Shown here: in pieces, positions 36,375-47,200 of the stretch | How positions within the stretch are numbered: the first letter of the stretch is position 1 | How the letters are laid out: each line of letters begins with the position of its first letter | From: Pycnococcus provasolii | Taxonomy: Eukaryota; Chlorophyta; Pseudoscourfieldiophyceae; Pseudoscourfieldiales | Reading direction: 5' to 3' | NCBI GenBank assembly: GCA_049487715.1 | Contig: CP150559.1 | Location: 310,001-374,000 of the forward strand | Length of the DNA: 64,000 bases | The notes under the pieces: model-generated | What the model saw: only the letters and a program-made list of their open reading frames with translations | Databases searched by the model: none | What the model was told of the DNA's origin: nothing | Position numbers and translations under genes: made by a program

Positions 36375-37161
36375 ATGTCAACGCACCCGCTCCCGCGCCT
36401 GGTGGAAACGTTCCTCTCGCCGGTGGCGCGCCTGCCGCCGCCGCTGTTGCTGGAGCCTGCAGGACTGGCGAAGTTCGCGGCGACCGGTGGCGGAAATGTC
36501 TATCTAAGGCGATTCCGTCACGGTGTTGTTCTACATCGCAGAGCAAGTGTTCGAGCTTGACGGGAATGACGGCGAAGTGATGACGACGCGCGACTTTCTT
36601 TTTCACGGAGGAGGCAACAACAACACACGTCGAGCGCAGACGGCGGAATGGTGGTCGACGGCGTACGGCATCCAAGTCGTATCATCGGACAACAACACGC
36701 TCGTCCCGATCAAAGAGTGGCTTGACACCATGGGCGTCAAGCCCACCAACCGCTCGGCGCACAACCTCGCCACGTGGAAAAAGCTTGGATTGCCAGGGTG
36801 TAGCAAGTACCCGCTTGCTCGCCGGGCACCGCTCACCATCTGGGACGTCATCGGCAAGACGCCTCTCAAGCCCGACTCGCCGCTCTACGTGAAGTCCACC
36901 GACCGCACGTTTCTTCCGGTGGATAAGGAGTGGATCACACTCACGCCGATCAAAGCAAAGTCGGTCTTCGCCGCCGGGATGACGAATGCGGAGATTGTTG
37001 TTGCTGCGGTTGGCCTAGCCCTAACCCTAACCCTAACCTCGGATTCGGGGTTTTCCCCACTTCCCATGTTTTTCCGCCCCTCTTCTTGTGGCTCCGTTGC
37101 TTCCGTTTCCGCCCAGAGAGAGCTCTCCGTCCCATGCAATGCATACAGCATTTCTGGATAA
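36375..37161 (+). pseudogene. Unrecognised gene, broken by a frame change; 3' end runs into a telomere-like array
   Basis: ATG 36375 opens 'STHPLPRLVETFLSPVARLPPPLLLEP' to about 36505. The sequence then continues sensibly one frame over as 'DSVTVLFYIAEQVFELDGND' (from about 36511) through 'EWWSTAYGIQVV', 'TNRSAHNLATWKKLGLPGC' and 'APLTIWDVIGKTP'. One base is missing or a short intron is present near 36505. After 'AGMTNAEIVVAAVGLA' the frame reads straight through CCCTAA units ('LTLTLT') and on to a stop at 37159, so the original C terminus may be lost. I do not recognise the family. Confidence 0.4.
37016..37037. repeat. Telomere-like (CCCTAA)n array
   Basis: Three to four CCCTAA units, inside or at the 3' end of the broken ORF and about 145 bp upstream of the SufE start codon. 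Confidence 0.9.
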
Positions 37162-37179
37162 GAAGCATACTAACTAATA

Positions 37180-37764
37180 ATGTCTCTGGCCTCCAGATCC
37201 GGAGCTCCAATGTCCGTCAGCGTCAGAGGAGGAGGAGGCACCGGCGTCGTGCGTTCTTGTGTTCTTGCGCGCAGCAGTAGTAGTCTTCCTCGTTATTCTT
37301 TCGTTGGTAGAATACGTCCTGGACAGCGTCGTGGTGTTGCTTCTCGTGTGTTTAGTCTTCCTTCGAACCTCCAGTCACTCGTCGGCGCGTTCCAAATGGT
37401 CCCTGACCCCATGGCGAGATACAAACAGCTGCTCTTCATGGCGCAGAAATTACCCGCCATGGACGACGTACACAAAGTTGATCAGAACAAAGTGGAAGGG
37501 TGCGTGTCGCAAGTGTGGGTGATCGTGAACCTGGATGAAGATGGCAAACTCAAGCTCGAGGCGGACAGCGACAGCCAACTTACCAAGGGACTTGCGGCGC
37601 TGCTGTGCAAGGGACTTACGGGTGCCACGCCAGACGAGGTGGTGACGCTCGAGCCGACGTTCATCGAACAACTTGGACTCAAACAAAGCCTTACGCCGAG
37701 CAGGAGCAACGGCTTTCTGAACATGTTCCGGTTGATACAGAAAAAGGCGGCAAACTTGGCATAA
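37180..37764 (+). CDS. SUFE: SufE, activator of cysteine desulfurase (plastid)
   Basis: 194 residues with a ~65-residue Ser/Arg/Val-rich presequence suited to plastid (or mitochondrial) import. The SufE domain follows: 'LQSLVGAFQMVPDPMARYKQLLFMAQKLP', 'KVEGCVSQVWV' with the sulfur-accepting Cys at residue 108, 'DSDSQLTKGLAALLCKGL' and 'LGLKQSLTPSRSNGFLNMF'. SufE takes persulfide from the SufS/NifS cysteine desulfurase and passes it to the SUF Fe-S scaffold. Unlike plant CpSufE1 there is no C-terminal BolA domain. Confidence 0.93.
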   Translation: MSLASRSGAPMSVSVRGGGGTGVVRSCVLARSSSSLPRYSFVGRIRPGQRRGVASRVFSLPSNLQSLVGAFQMVPDPMARYKQLLFMAQKLPAMDDVHKVDQNKVEGCVSQVWVIVNLDEDGKLKLEADSDSQLTKGLAALLCKGLTGATPDEVVTLEPTFIEQLGLKQSLTPSRSNGFLNMFRLIQKKAANLA

Positions 37765-37811
37765 CAAAGAGTAACGAAAAAGCAAATTACACAGACAAGC
37801 GAATAACCGTG

Positions 37812-38141
37812 TTACGACGACAAGAGCACGACGGTCGTCGACCCAGCTGCGGCATTCGCCAACGCGCTCATCAAGCACGGAAGGGCGGCAACGAGGCTTC
37901 CATCCTTCCAGCCTGACAAGACACCAAGTCCGACTCCGACAGCTGCCGTAGACAAGCTTGCGTATGCGTGAACACGAAGCATGCCTCGGCGACCCGCACG
38001 CGCGCGTCCGGCGAACCCGGCGATCGCCGATAGCAGACTGACTATATTGGCAACGCTGCACGCCGAAGTCACACCCCCGCTTAGCACGACGACGTGCAGC
38101 AGCCATCCGACGAACGCGGCGAGCACCTGCATCAGGAGCAT
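37812..38141 (-). CDS. Small membrane protein, unknown
   Basis: 109 residues from ATG 38141, with three to four hydrophobic segments ('LAAFVGWLLHVVVLSGGV', 'IVSLLSAIAGFAG', 'LSTAAVGVGLGVLSGW', 'LMSALANAAAGSTTVVLLSS'). Its 3' end is 47 bp from the 3' end of SufE on the other strand. No family recognised. The hydrophobic pattern and clean start argue for a real gene, but there is no motif support. Confidence 0.45.
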   Translation of the reverse strand: MLLMQVLAAFVGWLLHVVVLSGGVTSACSVANIVSLLSAIAGFAGRARAGRRGMLRVHAYASLSTAAVGVGLGVLSGWKDGSLVAALPCLMSALANAAAGSTTVVLLSS

Positions 38142-38438
38142 GCGTTGAAGCAGTTCGCGTGCTGCCGCGGCACGCTTGTACTCTAGTTATAAGTTGGGTG
38201 TTGGAGTTAGTCAGAGACTCATTTTAACTCCATTCAGAGACCAAACGAAACAACGTACTCGACTCCACAGTCATCCTGTACTTGTAGTCGCTGCCATCCG
38301 TGCCCTCAGGTCGGCCTGCTGCACTTTTACTACTAGTGGTGTTGGTGGTGGTGCGGCGCGACGGCGCCATGCTTCTTTCTTTGCTTTCGAAGAAGAGTTG
38401 AGAGGAGGCGGAAAAAAAATCAGAAAATCAGAACTCCG

Positions 38439-38466
38439 AACCCTAACCCTAACCCTAACCCTAACC
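38439..38466. repeat. Telomere-like (CCCTAA)n array
   Basis: Four perfect CCCTAA units about 110 bp upstream of the ATG at 38577, in the gap between divergent genes. Confidence 0.95.
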
Positions 38467-38576
38467 GGGCGATTCCTTCGTTCGGGGTTCTACCTACGAT
38501 AGTTGGTATGTGAAAAGACCCATTCTGAGACGACCCACCACGTAGCGTTACTAGTTCGCTCATCCACGTGGCAGAC

Positions 38577-39836
38577 ATGTCCTCCAACAGCAGCTCCTTG
38601 TTTGCTGACCTTTCCCCTCCCGTCGCGTCCACGTGCGCTCACGTCTTCGCCGGGCGTGCGTCGCGAAGTCTGCTTGAGCCAACATCTTCGTCGGCGTCGG
38701 CGGAGTCGGAGTCAAGGAGGTCGGCGCCCGTGTCGCCCGGAGTGTTCTCGCCGGATGATAATCTCGCCTCTATTTTGAGCTCGCCGCTCTTAAGGGACAT
38801 TGATGACATTGATGACGACGTACGACAGTATATGATTGGTCGACCAGACCTGCGACACTGGTCGACACTGGTCGAGTCACACCTGCGACTTACAACCTTC
38901 AAAGATCCTGAGGGCACCACAACAGAGAAGGTTTTGCGTGTCACTTTGAAAGACGGAAGTACGCGACCAGCAAACTCCATCTTCGAGTGGGTGCAGCAAC
39001 TTTGCGTGGAGCAAATGGCCCTACGCATGGCGCTTCGCGAGCGTGGTATCGCGATGCCGGAGGACGAGACGAGTATCGACGCGCGTCTCCCATGCTGCTT
39101 GGTCGCGCGGGACCAAGGCATTGACATCCCAACCATCGGATACTGCGGGTGGTGGTGGACGCTATGGAGCCTTGGACTCAAGGAGGAGAAGCGTCTCGTC
39201 GAAGCACACAAGAACGCGGTGCACGCTTATCGCACTGCTCGTGAGGCTGTGAATGCGCACGACCCGACCGGTACAGTGTGGAAGCTTGTCGAGCCACTCG
39301 TCAAGGCGCCGACTTTCCAAGAGATTGTGGCATCAAGCAACTTCCCTTGCTCGAAGGACACCGTCGCGCGGTTCCTCGTGACTGTCATGGATGACTTCAT
39401 CACACCCGAAAACTACACGCCGAGGATTTTCTTGAAGAAGAATCCAGTGAGCGAGTACCGTGAAGCTTTCCTTGAGTGCTCCGACGAGGATGACGAGGAC
39501 GACTTTTGGCGAGTGGGTGCGTACATGCTTTCGACGTCTAGTGCTTTTGACGCCATGCGAGTGTGCTGCGACCATATGGCTTGCGACGGACACTTGATGA
39601 TCCCGTCGTATGTCGGCAAGGTGCGCTTGGCTCTTGAATTCCCGGAATCTGGGATCGACTCAGATCATTATCGCGGATGGAAGGTCGTCGCCCGTGGCAA
39701 GGTGAAGGGGCGCAGCACGTATCGTGGCGGCATGTCGCCGAGTGACGACGACGACGAGGATATCGTCGAGGCACCTCTGAGTGACGACGACGAAGACGAA
39801 GAGCACGACGACGAACCGAACAACATACCAGCCTAA
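38577..39836 (+). CDS. Unrecognised acidic protein
   Basis: 419 residues from ATG 38577. A Ser-rich N terminus (to ~65) is followed by a mixed globular region with 'GRPDLRHWSTLVESHLRLT', a Trp-rich 'GYCGWWWTLWSLGLKEEKRL' and 'NYTPRIFLKKNPVSEYREAFLEC'. The last ~35 residues are almost pure Asp/Glu with Ser, as in many nuclear or chromatin-associated proteins. No transit peptide or membrane helix is clear. I do not recognise a family; the single long clean frame with even codon use makes it a real gene. Confidence 0.7.
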   Translation: MSSNSSSLFADLSPPVASTCAHVFAGRASRSLLEPTSSSASAESESRRSAPVSPGVFSPDDNLASILSSPLLRDIDDIDDDVRQYMIGRPDLRHWSTLVESHLRLTTFKDPEGTTTEKVLRVTLKDGSTRPANSIFEWVQQLCVEQMALRMALRERGIAMPEDETSIDARLPCCLVARDQGIDIPTIGYCGWWWTLWSLGLKEEKRLVEAHKNAVHAYRTAREAVNAHDPTGTVWKLVEPLVKAPTFQEIVASSNFPCSKDTVARFLVTVMDDFITPENYTPRIFLKKNPVSEYREAFLECSDEDDEDDFWRVGAYMLSTSSAFDAMRVCCDHMACDGHLMIPSYVGKVRLALEFPESGIDSDHYRGWKVVARGKVKGRSTYRGGMSPSDDDDEDIVEAPLSDDDEDEEHDDEPNNIPA

Positions 39837-40266
39837 CAGGCATTGTTGCATCGATTTTTTTGATGAGCTGAACATTGATTGGTAAAAAAGGCTGCCACTA
39901 TGTAAACCTGTGTGTGAAACATCTTGTGTGAAGAATCTCACTAGACTACCCGTATTTTAAAATCAAGTACAGTATGAAGAACCAATGCTTGCGATCGACA
40001 AGGTGTAGGAAAACTTGAATACATCATTGTAAGTACGTAATCGAAAATTCTCTACTGTCTTTCTGTAACAAACATCGCCCCATTGACTTTTGAAAACACT
40101 TCCCTTCACACCACACCTCTCTCTCTGCTCTCCCACTACACGTTCACACGTTTCGTTTTCAATTTTGTTTTTGGAAATTCTGCTGATTCCTCCTCAGGGA
40201 TTGCAACAACAAACTGAAACAAAACATGAGATGCCGTGGTGCATTTTCCAGAAAAAGCAAGCGCTT
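39837..40266. other. intergenic, no gene seen
   Basis: AT-richer than the neighbours, between the convergent 3' ends of the acidic protein gene and the aldolase fusion gene. It holds poly-T/poly-A short runs and no credible frame. Confidence 0.6.
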
Positions 40267-41916
40267 TTATGGCATGAACCCAGCATCCGTGATATTTTTG
40301 ATAATCTTCACGGCACGGGCGTTAATCTTATCCCACTCCTCGTTCTTGATCTCCACGGGATCGAACAGAGGCGCGACGAAACCGAGGCTGTTCGCGCCAC
40401 ACTTGAGGTAGTCCACCGCGGTGTCAATCTCCACACCGGACGTCGGGTTGACCTTAAGCATCGGCAGGGCGGCGCTCACAGCCTTGATCCACATCGGTCC
40501 GTTCGCCACGCCAGGGAACACCTTCTGGATCGGCGCTCCGAGCCTGTACGCACGGTACAGCTCCGACGGCGTGCCACATCCGGGGATGCAGGTGATGTTG
40601 CGCTCCGCGCACCACGACACCACCTCCTCGACGAGGCACGGCATGACGATGAAGCGCGCACCGGCGTCCATCGCCTTCTCGGCATCCTCAATGCACATCA
40701 CGGTTCCGCATCCAACCATGATTCCCTCCTTCTTCGTGTACTCAGCCACGCGGTCGAGGCATCCAGGCGTCGTGAGCGTGAACTCGCAGACCTTGAATCC
40801 TGCGTCAATCGCGGCGTCCATCGCCTTGGATGCCGCAGCCTCGGTGGGCGTGCGCAGCACCGCGGTCGCCCTCCAGTCGGTGATGAACTTGGAAACCTCG
40901 TCCATGTCAGCCTTCGTTCGCATGTGGCGATCTCCCGCCGCGCTGCTGCTGAAGTTTCGGCGTGCGCCGAATGCGCCGCCACGGATGCCGGTCGTCACCG
41001 AGCTGCTGCCGCCGAAGCGCGAGGAGGTGGAGGTGGAGTAGTACTTCGACGAGTCAAGGCCCTTGGACGCAAGAAGCTTGCAGAGCGGCGAGTCCTTTTT
41101 GATCTTTCCAGACACGAACGGGTAGTAGCGTCCCGGCGGTCCCGGGTTCTTCTCCAGCTCCTCCTTGACAATTTCCTCCACCGTCTCGCGGCTGTGCGCG
41201 ATGTCGTACACCTGCTGCGCCACCGCGGCGGGAACGACGACGACGCCATCCTGGTCTCCGACAACCGCATCTCCCGGGCGCACGACCACGCCTCCGCAGT
41301 TGATGATGCTGTTGCACTCCCAAGGCCAGTGCGCGTTCGGTCCCTGCTTTGGCGTCACGCTGTACGAGTACACGGGGAACCCGTAGTTGATGAGCGCGTC
41401 GGTGTCGCGCACGCTTCCGTCGGTGACGAGTCCGGCGCATCCCTTCTGCGCGAGTCGGAGGAACTTGATGTCTCCACCGACGCTCTCCCACGGTCCGCCG
41501 CTGGACATGACAATCGCCTCGTTCGGTCCAGCCATCTCGAACGCCTCGTACTCCGGGCTGTTCTCGCCGCCAGGCTTGTCCTGCTGGATGTCCGGGCGGT
41601 GCATGACGAATCTGCACGTGACTGCGCGTCCAGCCATCTTCTGTCCAGGTGCGAGAGGCCTCGCTCCCTCGATGAACGAGTCTGGCCATCCCATGACCCA
41701 CAGGCCGTCGATGAGGCTCTGCGTGCTGAGCGTCTTGAGCTTGGCGAGCAGGTCATCGGAGATGGCACCTGCGGATGCTGCCGCAGGTCCCGTCGCGAAT
41801 GCGCGCAGGGCCATGTTGCTGTACGCTGCTGTGGGTGCCGCTGCGGATGCGGACGACGCCATGACGCGCGTCGCGAGCATGGACGCGACGGACCTGAACA
41901 TCGTCGTTGACGACAT
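40267..41916 (-). CDS. Fusion of an RraA-like aldolase and a KDPG/KHG aldolase
   Basis: 549 residues. A basic, Ala/Ser-rich presequence (1-42, 'MFRSVASMLATRVMASSA') suggests a mitochondrion. Residues ~45-215 are RraA-like: 'LSTQSLIDGLWVMGW', 'PLAPGQKMAGRAVTC', 'LVTDGSVRDTDAL' with the Arg-Asp pair, and 'VVVRPGDAVVGDQDGVVVVP'. That family includes HMG/CHA aldolase and oxaloacetate decarboxylase. After a Ser-rich linker, ~305-525 is a KDPG-aldolase barrel: 'VLRTPTEAAASKAMDAAIDAGF', 'VCEFTLTTPG' with the catalytic Glu, 'MVGCGTVMC' and 'IQKVFPG' with the Schiff-base Lys. Both modules act on 2-oxo acids and release pyruvate, so the enzyme may channel or co-regulate two such steps. The exact substrates are open. 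Confidence 0.8.
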   Translation of the reverse strand: MSSTTMFRSVASMLATRVMASSASAAAPTAAYSNMALRAFATGPAAASAGAISDDLLAKLKTLSTQSLIDGLWVMGWPDSFIEGARPLAPGQKMAGRAVTCRFVMHRPDIQQDKPGGENSPEYEAFEMAGPNEAIVMSSGGPWESVGGDIKFLRLAQKGCAGLVTDGSVRDTDALINYGFPVYSYSVTPKQGPNAHWPWECNSIINCGGVVVRPGDAVVGDQDGVVVVPAAVAQQVYDIAHSRETVEEIVKEELEKNPGPPGRYYPFVSGKIKKDSPLCKLLASKGLDSSKYYSTSTSSRFGGSSSVTTGIRGGAFGARRNFSSSAAGDRHMRTKADMDEVSKFITDWRATAVLRTPTEAAASKAMDAAIDAGFKVCEFTLTTPGCLDRVAEYTKKEGIMVGCGTVMCIEDAEKAMDAGARFIVMPCLVEEVVSWCAERNITCIPGCGTPSELYRAYRLGAPIQKVFPGVANGPMWIKAVSAALPMLKVNPTSGVEIDTAVDYLKCGANSLGFVAPLFDPVEIKNEEWDKINARAVKIIKNITDAGFMP

Positions 41917-42994
41917 TGCTTACCGTACCGTAGTTCTGCGAAGGGGGAAAAAAGGGTGTCGAAAGTTAGACAATCCTCGTGAGGCGTTGAGACGATCGGC
42001 GGAGGCGGCGAGTTTGAGACCTCAGCGGCGGCGAGTTACCGTAGAGGCTAAGGGGTGTTCTTTTCCAAACACAAGGACAAGGACACAAGGTGGTGGTGAA
42101 GAACGAGAACGAAGAAGGAGGCGTCGCGACGAACGTGAAGGAGGCGACCAAATCACAGGTCCAAATCACACGGCAGCACGGGACTGGCAGAGTGGTAGGA
42201 AGTATGGTCAAAATGATCGGATTCCCCCAAACAATTTGGTTCTTGTGCAAAAAAAAGGACAACGAAGAGGCGGAAAAAAAGATATGCCCACAGGGAGGGG
42301 GAACTCACCACCCACCCTCCATAATAAAGCGTTATGGAGTGCATTTCCCCGCCGGGGGGGTGCCTTGCAAAGCTGTGCTGTTTCTTGCTCGTTGATCGGT
42401 CAATAGTCTATGATCGGGTCGGGGAAAACCTCCCTCCCGGGGCAGGTACCCGGGGAATGGCACCGAACGTTCGGTCTTTTTGGGAGATTGAGGATAAGAA
42501 TCACAAATGGGTGCTTTTTGACCCTGCATTTCCCGTGCATTCGAATCATTCCGGCCCCGCATCATTCCCCTGTGCCCTGAGGGGAGGAAATCTAAACTTT
42601 ACCCTGAGGTTTCTGTCCCCCCTTTCTTGACGTCCCGACCCCTTTCATAACCCCCACTCCCCAGTTACCGTGGTAAAGTTTACCCCCGGGGGGGAGCTTG
42701 AGCTTGGCCTACTTTCCACGAGGTCTGTTCACGATAGGGTAGAAGGGTGGGTGCCACTTGTTGTTTGTTGTTTCTTGCTGAGGTGAGGCTCGTGGAGGCT
42801 CGTGGTGACCAGTGACCAGTGTTTGGGTGTTTGTGCCCTTGGGTGAGTCCCTCCTGTGAGTGACGGCGCCTCCTTTCCAAGTTCCAACAAAGCCAATCCA
42901 CTTCGTCTTCCTCTTCTATCATCCCGGATAGATTCCACATCTCACTTTTCACGTTTTACACATACTTTCTTAGCTACCATCATACAGTATCACG
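41917..42994. other. intergenic, no gene seen
   Basis: About 1.1 kb between divergent metabolic genes. It contains G-runs (near 42352), a 14-bp perfect palindrome ACCGAACGTTCGGT at 42462-42475 followed by a T-run, and a C/G-rich patch near 42685. Short frames show no domain. Confidence 0.55.
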
Positions 42995-44119
42995 ATGATG
43001 CTCGCAGCTTTCGCACGCCATAGCCTCAAACGAGGAGCGATTCCTACGGCAGCAGCAGCAGCACAGTCGTCGATGTTCCTCCGCACGTTCGCCGACGTTC
43101 CCGCCACCATGACCGCGGCGGTGATCCGCGAAACGGGACCATCGAGCGTCATGAAGGTCGAAACGGACTACCCCACGCCAAAGCTCGCGCCTGGAGGCGT
43201 CATCATCAAAAACGAGTACGCCGGAATCAACTTCATTGACACGTACCACCGCAGCGGTCTGTACAAGCGAGAGCTCCCGTTCATCGGGGGACAGGAGGGA
43301 GGAGGCACCGTCGTCGCAGTCAGCCCGGAGGCTGAGCAGTTCTGCAAGGTTGGCGACCGCGTCTCGTACAGCAGCGTCTTCCAGACGTACTGCGAGTACA
43401 CCGCCGTGCCGGGAGCCAAGGTGCTTCCCGTGCCTGACGACCTCGACATGGCCGTCGCCGTGTCGTGCGGAGTGCAGGGACTCACGGCGCACTACCTCAC
43501 GCACAGCGCGCACGCGCAGCTCGTCAAGCCTGGCGAGTGGATGCTCATCCACGGAGCCGGATCTGGAACGTGCCAGTGGGCGTGCCAGATGGCGAAGATT
43601 CGAGGATACAAGGTGATTGGAACATGCAGCAAGTCGAAGGCGGATGTCGCGCGCGCGACGGGTGTCGACGAGCTCATCGTGCTCGACGAGGTGCCAGGAA
43701 CGACGTACGAGGACTACACGAGCGTCGACATCGTCGCGAAGGTGAAGGAGATCACGGGAGGAGAGGGCGTGAAGTGCGTCATCGATGGAATCGGAGCTGC
43801 GACTTGGGAGATTGCGCTGAACTCGCTCGCACGTCGTGGCATCTTCGTGAGCTTCGGAAACGCGTCTGGAGCAGTTCCCGCCTACCCGCCGCTGCGCCAC
43901 ATCGAGAAGAGCTCGTTCATGACGCGCCCCAAGCTCAACGACTACTCGGTGACGCGCGAGGAGCTGCTGGAGCGTGCGGACGACATCTTCGGGTGGCTGC
44001 TGGCTGGCAAGCTCAACGTGAGCGTGGACAAGGTCTTCGATCTGAAGGATGTGCAGCTCGGCCACGATTATCTCGAGGCTGGCAAGTCGACGGGAAAGGT
44101 GCTCTACAAGATTCCGTAA
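42995..44119 (+). CDS. Quinone oxidoreductase (zeta-crystallin-type MDR), probably mitochondrial
   Basis: 374 residues with an N-terminal ~38-residue basic/Ala-rich presequence. The MDR core follows: 'GVIIKNEYAGINFIDTYHRSGLY', 'FIGGQEGGGTVVAV', 'GDRVSYSSVFQTYCEY' and a nucleotide-binding loop 'LIHGAGSGTCQWACQMAK' (AxxGxx type, usual for quinone reductases), then 'VIDGIGAATWEIALNSLARRG'. No zinc ligands of alcohol dehydrogenases are seen. It should reduce quinones with NADPH. Two ATGs (42995, 42998) are adjacent. Confidence 0.9.
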   Translation: MMLAAFARHSLKRGAIPTAAAAAQSSMFLRTFADVPATMTAAVIRETGPSSVMKVETDYPTPKLAPGGVIIKNEYAGINFIDTYHRSGLYKRELPFIGGQEGGGTVVAVSPEAEQFCKVGDRVSYSSVFQTYCEYTAVPGAKVLPVPDDLDMAVAVSCGVQGLTAHYLTHSAHAQLVKPGEWMLIHGAGSGTCQWACQMAKIRGYKVIGTCSKSKADVARATGVDELIVLDEVPGTTYEDYTSVDIVAKVKEITGGEGVKCVIDGIGAATWEIALNSLARRGIFVSFGNASGAVPAYPPLRHIEKSSFMTRPKLNDYSVTREELLERADDIFGWLLAGKLNVSVDKVFDLKDVQLGHDYLEAGKSTGKVLYKIP

Positions 44120-44215
44120 GCGAGGAACGTGAGGAGAGAAGAAAAGTTTGATTAGTCTAGTCATTGTTGGTAACCTGATACACAGTTCAGTTCAGTTCAA
44201 TATTACAAAGCACTA

Positions 44216-47200
44216 TTACAGCTCGATTCTCGCAGTCGGCGCATTGCCATTAAAGTGGTCGTCTTCGTACTCGTCGGCGGGTGGATCGACGGCGGTGTCA
44301 AAGTGGTATCCCGCTCCTAACGTCTGTGGCAATCCGCCACCGACGACACCGCTGCCGCTGCCACCCTGCAGGTGCATCATGGCATCGTACCCTTGTCCAA
44401 AGTACCAACCACGATCGAAGCTGAATGCCAGCAATTGACGCCAGTGATCTCCGCAACTCGCGAGAGTAGCTGGATGGCCAAACACCACAGTGAGTGCCTT
44501 CGCACGCGACATGACCACATTAAAGGAGCGAGGATTCACCAAGAAACTCTCGAAAACGGACGTCCCATCAGCCGGAGGAGGTGACATCTCGAAGCGGCGA
44601 TGGTGTCCCGCATGTGCCGCCGAGGTTGATCCAAGCAACTCAGGTGCGGGAGCTTGCATGAGCTGTTCGAGTGCATAGTGATTGGGGTCAGCATCTCCCC
44701 CTCCCTTCGCGTGCTTTGGAGGACCTCCCGCGGCACGCATTGCACGGCGGGTGCTCACGTACACAGTTGAGACGAACAGCACTTTCTCTTCCTGGCCTTG
44801 GTAGTCTGAAATCGTTCCGACGCGAATGGCACCTAAGCCTCGTTCTCGAAGCATCAGTCGAATGAGCTGCACCTGCTTTCGGAATGTACATACCACGCCA
44901 ACGGAATTTGTGTCGCATCCCTCCATCTGCAGGTACGACACGAGAGCCGTCACGAGCGCATTTGCCTCTTCCGCGTTGAATAGGGATGGCGACGCGTCAC
45001 CGTAACCGACACGCGAGGTGGTGCCCTGGATGCCAAGAAAGCAAACTCGTGGCGTTGCGGCGGGCGTGACGAGCTGTGCACCACCACCGGCTGTGACAGT
45101 TTGTCCCAGTGACAGGCAGAGGTCCCTCCAACCCTCGGGCAGCGTGAAGTTTGCCACGTCGGCGGCGGAGTACACGGCATTGCCGTAGAAAAGTCGCGAC
45201 AAAAGCTGCAATACATCAGGATGCGAACGGTAGTTGGCACAGAGTCTATAGCACAGCGGAGTGGCGATTCCATCGATGCAATTTTCCGCCTCCACTTTTC
45301 TGTCCACCCCCTTGATGTACTCGAGCCAATGCTCCAGCATGCTTTTACCAAGACCATGCTCGAAGGCGATGCGGGAAAACACGCGAGGGCCGAGCTGGTA
45401 GGGATCACCAGCCAACAATGCGCTCGTTCCTCCCTCCATCAGCGACAGCGGGATGAGCGTTTCAGGAACGCTCGCCTGTGCAGCCTCGTCAATCAGTATG
45501 ACGTCTGGCCTCCAAGCCAAAGCCGTCACGAGGTGACTTGAAAGCGTCGTACACACGAGCGCGCGGGCAAACTTTACGTCATCGTCCGTGGGCGGCTGGT
45601 AGAAAGTGCACGAGCCCGGCGGAAGGTTGGCAACTGGGAGGGTGTAGCGCAAAACGTCCTCCTTGACAGTTGCCGGAATCCGATTCGGCTCGTTTATTCG
45701 AAGCATCTCGCCTTCCGTCAAGCCAACGCCTCCCCGCCGCGTACCGAGGGCAGACGCGAGAGCGTCAGCCGCATATGGTGCCGGTGCCACGAGGAGGATG
45801 CGTATGGTGGAGTACTCGGCGAGCAAGCGCGCGGCAATCTCCACCACGGTGCGTGTCTTTCCTGTGCCCGGCGGTCCGAAAAGCAGCGAAATGGGGGAGG
45901 TTCCCAAGTCATATTCACAATTATTGGTTGGAGTAACGGCAAGCCTACGACGAAATGAGGTGACAAAACCTCTGACGGCAGCCTCCTGAGCGTCATTCAA
46001 CGGCATTCGACGTCGCGTTGGAACACTTGGCACGGTGAGCGGCTCGTCGTCGTCACCCGCAAATTCGACGATTCCAACACTGTCGTGCGCGCTGCGCTGC
46101 ATGAGGCGCTCCTTCCGAGACTTTCGATCATACTGAATCCGGCGTCTAGAAACAATATTCGCATCTCGTTTTGGTATGTACTTGCCATTTCCCTGGTACC
46201 CTTCCGTCCTATTGTATTGTATCTGCGCAGCCTGCAGGTCATGTGCGCTGCTCTTACGCGGAGGGGGCAGCATTGGTGGCACGTCGTTCCCGGAGATAAT
46301 GATTCGCGAAAGTGCCATCACGCACAGCGTGTGCCGAACATCGGAGGGCAGGAATCGAACATGCACCGTGGTTTTGGAGAAGTGTCTCTCGTCTGGCATC
46401 TCCACCGACACGAGGGCACGTGCCGCATTCACATCAATCACTCGCGCGACGTAGATGGTTGGCAAATGTACAGCCGCGTATTTGACATACATACAGTCGC
46501 CAACGGAAACGGCTGGTCGGGCATCCTCCACACCTTGAACTTTCAGCTGAAGTGCCCAATAACCTCGAATCTGGACCCACTCTGCCTCCACGTGAAACGC
46601 GTCGAACGTTCTGTACAAATGCTGCTCCGCAAGCCAGTCAAGGGTGAGTAGGCGATAGTGCTGAAGTTGTTGTCTCATCCACTCCATCCGCGGCGTGCTG
46701 AAAGAATCGGCAGTGCTCGGCGTTAGGAAGTCGAGGCGTGAATTTGGCATATCCTGAGCCGCCTTTGCGTCTCGTTTGATAGATGCGTAGTAAGGGTTTC
46801 CTCTATGCAAGGACACATCTTGCCCCGGCCCAGGTTCCCAGGATATGAGCGGCACATCCTCCAGCGCACTTCGGCATCGAACGAATTCGTGCGGTTGGCG
46901 ATCTGTGAACAAAGTCTCCAGGTACTTTGTCCGGAACGACTTTGCCTCAACCGCAAGCATCTTCGCGGCAGTCGCCTTGGCTGACGCGGGATCGTCGTCT
47001 GTTGAAGTTCTAAGCACCTTGGTTGGCAGAACTTCCACATAGGCTGCCAACGTGGTCACGAACGACGTGCTGAACAGCATGGGCATGATCCTTGGAATGG
47101 TCTTAGGGTCCTGTTCGAGAGCCGCTCGTGCGGGTACAATCAATGCAGCGAGAATACATCCAACACGTCCCGTGCGAAATTCGTGGCAAGATGCGGTCAC

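Noticed and set aside
40090-41910. 606-codon plus-strand frame opposite the aldolase fusion
   Set aside because: Arg/His/Leu-rich product without motifs; the minus strand has two clear enzyme domains.
42462-42480. Palindrome ACCGAACGTTCGGT plus T-run resembling a bacterial terminator
   Set aside because: The window is eukaryotic nuclear DNA and no small RNA gene is seen next to it; most likely chance.
42980-44164. 394-codon minus-strand frame opposite the quinone oxidoreductase
   Set aside because: Antisense shadow: Arg/Leu/His-rich with no motif, while the plus strand matches a known family over its full length.
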